From Cupriavidus basilensis (GTDB taxonomy: Bacteria > Pseudomonadota > Gammaproteobacteria > Burkholderiales > Burkholderiaceae), in the NCBI RefSeq assembly GCF_000876015.1, contig NZ_BBQM01000024.1, positions 248,001 to 312,000 on the forward strand: a DNA stretch of 64,000 bases. Reading direction: 5' to 3'. Both the position numbers and the translations under genes were made by a program. Of this stretch, positions 57,763-64,000 are shown piece after piece; position 1 is the first letter of the stretch, and each line of letters starts with the position of its first letter. The notes under the pieces are model-generated. The model did not search any database, was not told the DNA's origin, and saw only the letters and a list, made by a program, of their open reading frames with translations.

Positions 57763-58035
57763 CTAGCGGCTGGCGGCGCGGCCGGCCGTGTGGCGCGGCG
57801 CGTGCCATTCGCCGGGGATGTCCGGCACCACTTCGCATTCGCCGCGCACGATCAGCTCCACCGTGGCGCATACGCCATTGACACCGCGCGGGCCGACGCA
57901 GACCAGGCTGCGTGGATGGTCCGAATGGTTGGGGATGGCGTAGACCCGCATCCCTTCCTGGTAGAGGGGATGTTCGGGCAGCCTGGCGTTCAGTATCTCG
58001 ACGAACCTCGACGGGCTTACGATCGGCTTTTCCAT
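57763..58035 (-). CDS. Small conserved-looking protein of unknown function
   Basis: The 90-residue frame starts at ATG 58035, which has GGGAGAG seven bases upstream. It reads MEKPIVSPSRFVEILNARLP, then GMRVYAIPNHSDHPRSLVCVGPRGVNGVCATVELI (given here in pieces) and ends Arg/Ala-rich. No signal peptide or membrane segment is seen. The hydrophobic strand pattern suggests a small beta-rich domain. It is convergent with phnM and unrelated to it by any motif I can find. Function is unknown. Confidence 0.65.
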   Translation of the reverse strand: MEKPIVSPSRFVEILNARLPEHPLYQEGMRVYAIPNHSDHPRSLVCVGPRGVNGVCATVELIVRGECEVVPDIPGEWHAPRHTAGRAASR

Positions 58036-58430
58036 CGCGCTCTCCCAAGGAGCGTGGGCACGGTATCCGGCGGCGCCGGATGGCCCGAAGGTGCCTGGCC
58101 GGCGGGAAGCGGGTGCTTTCCGGGCGATCTTGCAGGCACGGACCAGGATATGTGGCCCGGGAGCCGCGGCGGGGGCGGCATTGCGGCTCGGTAGCCGCTC
58201 GGCGCGCAGCGCGATGCCGGGGGCCACGCGGTAAGGTTAGGCGATCTGGCGGCAGGATCAAGGATTCTGGCCGTTCGCGACCGAAAGGGGATGCGCGCGG
58301 CACTCCGGCGCGCCGGCACCTGGCTGCACCGGCGGCGGCGCGCGCGCGGCCCTGATGTATATTTGCGGCCATAGCAGCATCCGCGCCGCCCCGAGCCGCC
58401 GCCGGTGCGCCTTACCGACCCGCCATCCGC
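58036..58430. other. Intergenic region, divergent promoters of the small protein and AGE genes
   Basis: This is 395 bases with no supported gene. TGTATATTTGCGG at about 58356 is the only AT-rich patch and may contain a -10 element for the AGE-family gene. No operator dyad, terminator or RNA structure was recognised. Confidence 0.45.
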
Positions 58431-59603
58431 ATGAATGCCACCCCGAGCCTTGCCCCCGACGATGCCGCGTCCGCCGCTGCGTCCGTCGCCGCGTCCGTCG
58501 CCGCGCTGCGCGCGCACTACGACGCCGCCGTCCTTCCCCTGTGGCGCGGCCCGGGCTGGAACGCCGCCATGCAACTGCCCTGCGAGGCACTGGGCGGCGC
58601 CGACCGGCAGCCGCTGCCGGCGAGCCGCTACCGCGCGATGGCCTGCGCGCGCCAGTTGTATGTGTTCTCGCAAGGCCCCGGCGCCGGCGATGCCGCCCAC
58701 GCCGGGCAGTTGTTCGACTCGCTGCGCCGGCATTTCGCCGACGCCGCGCGCGGCGGTTTCGTCTACAGCATCGACGCGCAGGGCAAGCCGCTCGACACCA
58801 CCAAGGATCTCTACACGCACGCCTTCGTGGTGTTCGCGTGCGCGGCCTATGCCGAGCGCACCGGCAGCGCCACGGCGCGCACGCTGCTGGAGGACACCAC
58901 GCAGTTGATCGAGGCGCGCTTCGCCACCGCGCACGGCCTCTACCACGCCGCGCTGGCCGAGGATTTCAGCCCCGCCGCCACGCCGGCGCAGAACCCCATC
59001 ATGCATCTCACCGAAGCCTACCTGGCGGCCCACGCGCTGACCGGCGACAGCTTCTATGCCACGCGCCTGCAGGCGCTCGCCACGGCCGTGCTGGGTGCCT
59101 TCGTCGACCCGGCCACCGGCTGCATCGCCGAGCTGCCGCTGACGCCGGGTGTGGCGGGCGCGGTGGCGCCGGCGGACAACCGCGTGGAGCCCGGCCACCA
59201 GTTCGAGTGGTTCTCGCTGCTGGCGTCGGCGCCGGCGCTGTTCGGCGGCTCGGCGCTGGCGCAGTCGCTGGCGCGCGCGTTCGACTTCGCGCTGGCGCAC
59301 GGCGTGGACCTGGAGACGATGGGCGTGGCCGCCGCGCTGCATCTCGACGGCGCGCCGCGCGACGCCACCCAGCGCATCTGGGCGCAGACCGAGTTCGCGC
59401 GCGCGCTCGCGGTGCGCGGCGACGCCGCCGCGCTGGCGCGCCTGCGCGCGTGGCTGCGCGCGTTCCCGGCGCGCTTCCTGCACGCCGGCGGCTGGCACGA
59501 GTGCCTGGCGCCGGACGGCACGGTGGCGCGCGCGGAGATGCCGTCGACCACGCCTTACCACCTCGCCACGGCGTACCAGGCGCTGGCCGAATCATGCGGC
59601 TGA
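58431..59603 (+). CDS. AGE-family (N-acylglucosamine 2-epimerase/mannose isomerase type) protein
   Basis: The 390-residue soluble protein has the (alpha/alpha)6-barrel pattern of the AGE superfamily: RYRAMACARQLYVFSQG, GFVYSIDAQGKPLDTTKDLYTHAFVVFACA (split), HLTEAYLAAHALTGD, the catalytic-His region VEPGHQFEWFSLL, RIWAQTEFARAL and STTPYHLATAYQAL. Members epimerise or isomerise free sugars such as N-acylglucosamine, mannose or cellobiose. The N terminus has a short Ala/Ser repeat (AASAAASVAASVAAL). It stands alone between the phn locus and the convergent porin gene, so the sugar is unknown. Confidence 0.9.
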   Translation: MNATPSLAPDDAASAAASVAASVAALRAHYDAAVLPLWRGPGWNAAMQLPCEALGGADRQPLPASRYRAMACARQLYVFSQGPGAGDAAHAGQLFDSLRRHFADAARGGFVYSIDAQGKPLDTTKDLYTHAFVVFACAAYAERTGSATARTLLEDTTQLIEARFATAHGLYHAALAEDFSPAATPAQNPIMHLTEAYLAAHALTGDSFYATRLQALATAVLGAFVDPATGCIAELPLTPGVAGAVAPADNRVEPGHQFEWFSLLASAPALFGGSALAQSLARAFDFALAHGVDLETMGVAAALHLDGAPRDATQRIWAQTEFARALAVRGDAAALARLRAWLRAFPARFLHAGGWHECLAPDGTVARAEMPSTTPYHLATAYQALAESCG

Positions 59604-59642
59604 CCGTGCAGTTGACGAGCAACTGACGAGCAGCGCCGCCGG

Positions 59643-61103
59643 CTACCAGCCGTACTTCAGCTCCACGCCGACGTAGTCGGCATTGCGCCCGCCCAGTTCG
59701 CGGATCGAGTCGCCGACCTGAAAGTGCACCGCCTCGACCGCGCCGACCAGGTTGGCGGCCAGCGTGACCTCGGTGCGCAATTGCAGGTACATGCCGGTCC
59801 AGCGCGAGCCGCGCCCGGCGGTGCCGGGCACGATGGCGTTGCCCTGCGCGTAGACCGCGTCGCCGGTGGTGGCGCGCCACTGGAAGCCGGCCGCGGCGAG
59901 CACCGACAGCTTGCTGGTCGGCTTGACCGTGATCGAGGGCTTGACGTGGATCAGGTTCGAATATCCCGTGTAGCCGGCCAGCGTGAAGTAGTAGCCGTTC
60001 GGGAACAGCGGGTTGAAGGTGCCGATGTGGCCGTCGCCGGGATGGCGGTCGCCCGAGGCGGCGTCGACCTGCAGGCCCGCGCGCGGCTTCCACGGCACGG
60101 TGGCGAAGGTGTAGCCGCCCAGCGAGCCGAGCGCCCAGGCGTTGATCGTCCGGTTGCCGACGTGCCCGGTCTGGACCATGCCCTCGACGTCCCAGTCGAT
60201 GTGGTTCGCGTTGCCGGAATAGCGCGCGTCGAAGACGTTGCGATGCTCGTCGCCGCCGCCGTCGAGGAAGCGCGCGTTGCGGCGGTTGTAGCGCGAGTAA
60301 TAGGCCGACAGGTCGCCCGGGCCGACGTTCTGCCGCTCCACGCGCACGCCGCTGAAGGTCAGGTCGCGGTTGGACACGTCGTCGAACGACTGGTTGTCGC
60401 GGTACTGCACCGGCTGCGTGGCGTAGGCGATCAGCCGCCAGCGGTGGATTTCCCAGTCGGCCCAGAGCGCGTCGAACGCCTGCCGCACGTTCGGCCCGTC
60501 GCGCACCGAGACGAAGCGCTGCAAGTCGAACGCCATCTGCTGGCGCCCCACGCGCGCCTTGAACACGCCTTCGCCGAGCGGATGCACGACGGCGATGAAG
60601 GCCTGTTCGACGTCCGCCACGTTCTTGTCGGCCGGGCTCACCGTGTCCTTGCCGAACGGCCGCGCGTCCTCCAGCTGGACGAACACCTGCACGTACTTGC
60701 CCAGGCGCGCGTCGGCGTGTATCTCCGCGCGCTGCAGCAGGTAGGTGTTGGCGCGCGCGGCGCCGAGGCCGAACACCGGCGAGTTGTTGACCTCGACGCG
60801 CTCGCGCAGGTTGGCGCCCAGCGACAGGTAGGTGTCCGGGTCGCCGGAGAACGGGATGTATTTCAGCGCGTCGAACGGCTGGCGCGGCACGCACGGGCTG
60901 GCCAGCACGGACCAGTCTTCCTGCCAGCGGTTGAACATGACCGCGGGCCGCTTTTCGGCGCAGGCGGCGGCTGCGGTGGATGCGGCAGGCGCCTCCTGCG
61001 CGCCGGCCCGCTCCGGCAGCGCCGCGCACGCGGCCAGGCACAGCGCGGCGCGGGCGAGCCGCCGCGCATGGCGGTGGCGGGCGGCGCGGTCAGCGGGCGG
61101 CAT
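59643..61103 (-). CDS. Alginate-export-type outer membrane porin
   Basis: The 486-residue protein has a cleavable signal peptide with the ALPERAGAQEA region and a long beta-strand-rich body of the alginate_exp (AlgE-like) family: NLRERVEVNNSPVFGLG, LLQRAEIHADARLGKYVQVFVQLEDARPFGKD (pieces), RVGRQQMAFDLQRFVS and the closing aromatic strand NADYVGVELKYGW. The C-terminal Trp replaces the usual Phe. It forms an outer membrane channel. It overlaps the DUF1275 gene by 14 bases and is last of the envelope cluster. Confidence 0.9.
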   Translation of the reverse strand: MPPADRAARHRHARRLARAALCLAACAALPERAGAQEAPAASTAAAACAEKRPAVMFNRWQEDWSVLASPCVPRQPFDALKYIPFSGDPDTYLSLGANLRERVEVNNSPVFGLGAARANTYLLQRAEIHADARLGKYVQVFVQLEDARPFGKDTVSPADKNVADVEQAFIAVVHPLGEGVFKARVGRQQMAFDLQRFVSVRDGPNVRQAFDALWADWEIHRWRLIAYATQPVQYRDNQSFDDVSNRDLTFSGVRVERQNVGPGDLSAYYSRYNRRNARFLDGGGDEHRNVFDARYSGNANHIDWDVEGMVQTGHVGNRTINAWALGSLGGYTFATVPWKPRAGLQVDAASGDRHPGDGHIGTFNPLFPNGYYFTLAGYTGYSNLIHVKPSITVKPTSKLSVLAAAGFQWRATTGDAVYAQGNAIVPGTAGRGSRWTGMYLQLRTEVTLAANLVGAVEAVHFQVGDSIRELGGRNADYVGVELKYGW

Positions 61104-61791
61104 CGCGGCTCTCCGTGGCCGGCGCGCCGGCGCCGGACCTGAACGCCAGCCACACGATCAGCGCCAGCGGCAGCGCCAGCGCGCCGAACGACAGGCGCAC
61201 GTAGGTCGTGGCCCCGGCGATGGCGCCGATGCCGAAGCCGGCCAGCGGCCCGAGCGTGCGCATCAGGCGCTCGCGCGCGATGCGTCGGGCGGCGGCGTCG
61301 GGATGCGACAGCAGCGCGTCGAGCGTGTCGAGCACGGCCTGCGTCACGTTGCCGGTCATGACCGTGTTGGGCACGCCCGGGCGGCCGACCAGCCTGGCGT
61401 GCGCGTTCTGCACGCCCATCGCCACCGCGCCCAGCAGCCCGCACAGGATGGCGGCGGGTGCCTGCGCGTCGCGCACCGGCGCGGCGTACAGGCCCGCGAC
61501 GAGGAAGCCGGCCAGCAGCACCGCCTGCAGCGCGTACAGCGGCCGCGCCGCGGTGGCCGGCGGCTTGCCGCCGCGCGCCCTGACCACGGCGCTGCTGAGC
61601 GCCACGCCGGCGATGAAGGCCGGGAACGCCAGCAGCTTCATCAGCACGCCTTGCCCCAGCCCCGCGGCCTCCGCGCCGATCAGCACGAAGTTGCCGGTGA
61701 CGTGCGCGGTGAACAGGCCGAACAGCGCCACGAAGCCGAGCGTGTCGACGAAGCCGGCGACGACGGCAAGCACGGTGTCTTCATGTTTCAT
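61090..61791 (-). CDS. DUF1275 (YoaK-like) membrane protein
   Basis: The 233-residue protein has about six membrane helices and the DUF1275 motifs: VDTLGFVALFGLFTAHVTGNF near the start, GVQNAHARLVGRPGVPNTVMTGNVTQ (in parts) in the middle. Function is unknown in all bacteria I know. It starts 27 bases after the VOC gene stop and overlaps the porin gene start. The whole run from the right edge to 59643 is on one strand with short gaps, so it is likely one operon. Confidence 0.9.
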   Translation of the reverse strand: MKHEDTVLAVVAGFVDTLGFVALFGLFTAHVTGNFVLIGAEAAGLGQGVLMKLLAFPAFIAGVALSSAVVRARGGKPPATAARPLYALQAVLLAGFLVAGLYAAPVRDAQAPAAILCGLLGAVAMGVQNAHARLVGRPGVPNTVMTGNVTQAVLDTLDALLSHPDAAARRIARERLMRTLGPLAGFGIGAIAGATTYVRLSFGALALPLALIVWLAFRSGAGAPATESRDAAR

Positions 61792-61818
61792 CCGGCGCCT
61801 CCCGTTGGCCGGGCCGGT

Positions 61819-62733
61819 TCAACGGCCGCTGGCCGCGTGGATCTCCGCCACGTAGCCGCCGGGAAAGCGCACGATGGCCGCGTCGCGCCCGTCGGCCGCG
61901 TAGGGCGGCACCAGCACCGACACGCCGGCCGCGGCCGCCTTGGCCAGGGTGTCGGCAAGGCTGGGGACCTCGTAGCCGGTCAGCTCGTGCCCATACGGAT
62001 AGGGCAGGTGGCCGTCCGTCACCAGCACGGTGATCTTGCCGAAGCCGGATTCGATGCGCACGCGGCGGTAGGTATCGTTCGGCCGGCCGATCTCGATGCC
62101 GGGCGCGCGCGCGCTGTCCGACACCACCTTGCCGTGCGAGAAGCGCGCGAAGCCGCGGATGAAGGCGTCGGCGCGGTCGGCGGACAGGTAGACGCGGTTC
62201 TCGGGAATGGTCGCGAGCTTCGGGTAGTCCGGCGCCGTGGCGTGCCAGTAGAGCTGCATGTTGACGCCGCCCGGCCATTGCACGATGGCGTCGCGGCCGA
62301 TCGGGTCGGGGAATGCCGAGACGATGACGTCGGCCCCCGCGGCGCGCGCCGCGGCGATGGCCTTGTCCATGTCGGTCACGAGGTATCCGGTGCGCTCCGC
62401 GCCGAACGGGTACGGGACGGGCGTCTTGAAACCGAACACGGACAAGGTGCCGGCCGGCGTCAGCACCAGCTGCGACATGGTCAGGCTGGGCGTGGGCGTG
62501 ACCGTGAACTCGCCCTCCTTCGAGGTCGTGCCGCCGAAGGTGGCGACGAGGCTGTCGACGAAGCGGCTGAAATCGGCCGGGGCGACGTACACGTGGGTGG
62601 TGTCGTACTGGGGCCCGACCGAGATGGCCGCCGCCGGGGCCTGGGTCCGGGCGTGCGCCACGCTGGCGGCGGGACCGGCCACGCTGGCCACGACCAGCGC
62701 GGCGGCTGTCAGGAAGGTTCGGATCGAACGCAT
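61819..62733 (-). CDS. Exported two-module VOC-superfamily protein
   Basis: The 304-residue protein has a signal peptide (RTFLTAAALVVASVAGPAAS) and two vicinal-oxygen-chelate-like modules (THVYVAPADFSRFVDSLVATFGG; ENRVYLSADRADAFIRGFARF), each with a closing FPGG/WPGG-type strand. Export of a VOC protein to the periplasm is uncommon. AGAGG precedes ATG 62733. The metal ligands are His in THVYV and Glu in YVAEIH, so at least one half-site could be intact. It belongs to the envelope cluster; the substrate is unknown. Confidence 0.88.
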   Translation of the reverse strand: MRSIRTFLTAAALVVASVAGPAASVAHARTQAPAAAISVGPQYDTTHVYVAPADFSRFVDSLVATFGGTTSKEGEFTVTPTPSLTMSQLVLTPAGTLSVFGFKTPVPYPFGAERTGYLVTDMDKAIAAARAAGADVIVSAFPDPIGRDAIVQWPGGVNMQLYWHATAPDYPKLATIPENRVYLSADRADAFIRGFARFSHGKVVSDSARAPGIEIGRPNDTYRRVRIESGFGKITVLVTDGHLPYPYGHELTGYEVPSLADTLAKAAAAGVSVLVPPYAADGRDAAIVRFPGGYVAEIHAASGR

Positions 62734-62816
62734 GAAAACCTCTTCTTGTTGAATCTGAATCGACGGGTGAGGAAACACGGGTGGCGCGGCCCGGGCAGCG
62801 GCCCGGGGCGGGCGCG

Positions 62817-63143
62817 TCAGCGCGGCTCGGCGGCGTCCTCGCCGGGCGGCGTCGCGGGCTGGTTCTCGGCCAGCATGCCGGCGGGCGTCGTGGCCGGCGT
62901 CGCGGCTGGCGTCCTGGGTGGCGTGCCGGTGATCTTGGGCACGCACTCGGAACTGAACCACGCCGCCGTGACCGGCTCGCCGGCGATCATGCGCTTGATG
63001 GGCGGCACCACCTGTTCGCCGATCAGCATGCCCAGCAGGCCGATCAGGGCCACCACCGGCGGCGCCGGCGAGCGGACCTGCAGCAGCGCGTAGATGATGC
63101 CGACCAGGATGCCGGCGGCGAGAGAGACGAGATAGAGCTTCAT
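62817..63143 (-). CDS. XapX-domain (DUF1427) inner membrane protein
   Basis: The 108-residue protein starts with an XapX domain: two membrane helices (YLVSLAAGILVGIIYALLQV and PVVALIGLLGMLIGEQVV) around RSPAPP. A longer soluble tail with GTPPRTPAATPATTPAG follows, an unusual Pro/Thr repeat of low complexity. XapX proteins are short membrane proteins of unknown function, commonly next to DoxX and amidohydrolase genes, as here. The start at 63143 opens directly into the first helix. No ribosome binding site was evident. Confidence 0.85.
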   Translation of the reverse strand: MKLYLVSLAAGILVGIIYALLQVRSPAPPVVALIGLLGMLIGEQVVPPIKRMIAGEPVTAAWFSSECVPKITGTPPRTPAATPATTPAGMLAENQPATPPGEDAAEPR

Positions 63144-63183
63144 CGGGGGCTCCAGGAAAGGGATTGAGAGGAGGGCATCGGGC

Positions 63184-63630
63184 CTAGCGCTGCGCCGGCG
63201 TGCCGCGCCGGATGCCTTCCCACGCCACCAGCAGGAAGCCGCCGGCCAGCCCGACATGCTCGAAGAAGGCATTGGCCATCATGAACTGCTCGGCGGGCGG
63301 CGCGGCCCAGAAGCGGTTCGCCAGGAAGCTGGCCATCAGCGTGAAGCCGGCCAGCGCGAGCGCGCCCAGCCAGCGCAGCCAGCCGGTGAGGATCAGCAGC
63401 GAGGCGCCCAGCTCCAGCGCGATGGTGGCCGCCGCCAGCGGCGCCGCCGGCGCCAGGCCGAAGTGCTGCATCTCGGCGATGGCGCCGCCGAAGTCGGCGA
63501 GCTTGGCCAGCCCGCCCTGCAGGTAGGCCGCGCACAGCGCCAGCAGCGCGAGCCAGCGCACCCAGGCCGGCGCGAGGCGCGCCCGCGCGCCGGCCTGGGC
63601 GGGCCCGGCGGCGGCAGTGGTCTTGCTCAT
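63184..63630 (-). CDS. DoxX-family membrane protein
   Basis: The 148-residue protein has four membrane helices in DoxX style: WLALLALCAAYLQGGLAKLADF, LAAATIALELGASLLILTG (with the Glu conserved in the family), LGALALAGFTLMASFLANRFW and HVGLAGGFLLVAWEGIR. The soluble N terminus is Ala/Thr/Gly-rich. DoxX proteins are membrane subunits linked to redox or sulfur metabolism; here the role is unknown. It is in the cluster with XapX and the amidohydrolase, 40 bases apart from each. Confidence 0.88.
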   Translation of the reverse strand: MSKTTAAAGPAQAGARARLAPAWVRWLALLALCAAYLQGGLAKLADFGGAIAEMQHFGLAPAAPLAAATIALELGASLLILTGWLRWLGALALAGFTLMASFLANRFWAAPPAEQFMMANAFFEHVGLAGGFLLVAWEGIRRGTPAQR

Positions 63631-63670
63631 GGTTGGCTCCGGTGTCCTGGGCGCGGCGTCCGGGCGCGCA

Positions 63671-64000
63671 TCAGAACGCCCAGCACGAGCAGCCGAGCGA
63701 GCCCCAGAAGGTGCTCTCGTCCGCGGCCGGCACGTTCGACGCCCAGGCCCGCGCATGCGCGTGGCCGTGCACGCCGCAGGCGCTGGCGCAGGCGCACGCG
63801 GTGCGCAGCGCCGCCGCCTGCGGGCGCGGCTGGTAGCCGCCGTGGTGGCGCGCCGGCGACCAGTCCGGCATGGCCGGCGGCAGCGGCGGGGCGAGCTTGC
63901 CGAAGTCGCCGTCGCCGTAGACCGGCTCGCCGCCCAGCAGCGTGAGCACCGAGGTGATGTCCTGGATCTCGTCGCCGGGCACGCTGAAGTAGTCGGCCGA
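63671..64000 (-). CDS. Amidohydrolase C-terminal part (5' end beyond window)
   Basis: This frame is open at the right edge and encodes 109 residues to its stop at 63671. It shows ADYFSVPGDEIQDITSVLTLLGGEPVYGDG and ends ESTFWGSLGCSCWAF (both given in pieces of one C terminus). DYF-VP-DE-I-SVLT-GG--VY is the hallmark of the last strands of YtcJ-like amidohydrolases; the Cys-rich end with FWGSLGCSCW is typical of the type found next to XapX and DoxX genes. Metal ligands are outside the window. Its role in the cluster is unknown. Confidence 0.85.
   Translation of the reverse strand, partial: SADYFSVPGDEIQDITSVLTLLGGEPVYGDGDFGKLAPPLPPAMPDWSPARHHGGYQPRPQAAALRTACACASACGVHGHAHARAWASNVPAADESTFWGSLGCSCWAF

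Overview
The window is very GC-rich, densely packed bacterial DNA with strong G/C bias at third codon positions. That bias explains the many long open frames antisense to real genes. Gene content points to a beta-proteobacterium of the Burkholderiales, most like Cupriavidus/Ralstonia: a Bug/TctC binding protein, many LysR regulators, a C-P lyase locus with a DUF1045 protein, a tandem glycine riboswitch and an XapX/DoxX/alginate-export cluster. I see no rRNA, tRNA, insertion sequence, phage gene or CRISPR array. The density of catabolic and transport genes is typical of accessory or second-chromosome DNA, but this is an inference.

Layout. 1-1628: two-component pair, with a histidine kinase running off the left edge and a LuxR-type response regulator. 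2147-8252: minus-strand operon of LacI regulator, binding protein, two permeases, ATPase and a metallophosphodiesterase. 8722-10370: catalase-like peroxidase with a cytochrome b561. 10622-12709: small or broken genes, namely a disordered protein, an N-terminally truncated MazF/PemK toxin without antitoxin, a Gln/Gly-rich protein and an AraC-like protein. 12827-15908: Crp/Fnr regulator divergent from an acyl-CoA ligase and a VOC protein, with an 18-bp perfect palindrome between them. 16001-17579: dadA-type dehydrogenase under a tandem glycine riboswitch and terminator. 17644-20307: cold-shock/DUF1294 protein, FKBP isomerase and short-chain fatty-acid transporter. 20318-25842: ornithine-cyclodeaminase-family enzyme, a very unusual molybdopterin oxidoreductase fused to a complete NADH-ferredoxin reductase, and a divergent LysR. 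25894-33147: TctC protein, LysR, and a PrpD / NDP-forming CoA ligase / acyl-CoA dehydrogenase operon. 33381-35159: an alpha/beta hydrolase-OsmC fusion facing a free-standing OsmC. 35506-38909: amino-acid binding protein, RpiR regulator and class III aminotransferase, tied together by three copies of one operator-like motif.

39172-57689 is a phosphonate locus in two halves. The first is phnC-phnD-phnE, a PhnZ-like HD oxygenase and a GNAT acetyltransferase behind a Pho box. The second is phnF-phnM2-DUF1045-phnN divergent from phnG-H-I-J-K-L-M, with Pho-box and PhnF-like sites between them. Together they would import phosphonates, cleave the C-P bond through ribose 1-alkylphosphonate triphosphate, and recycle ribose phosphate to PRPP. 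Between the halves sits an unrelated unit (43222-47889): an Old Yellow Enzyme, an alpha/beta hydrolase and an FAD monooxygenase, with a LysR regulator and a canonical T-N11-A operator.

57763-64000: a small unknown protein, an AGE-family epimerase-like protein, and a minus-strand envelope cluster (amidohydrolase, DoxX, XapX, VOC, DUF1275, outer-membrane porin) running in from the right edge.
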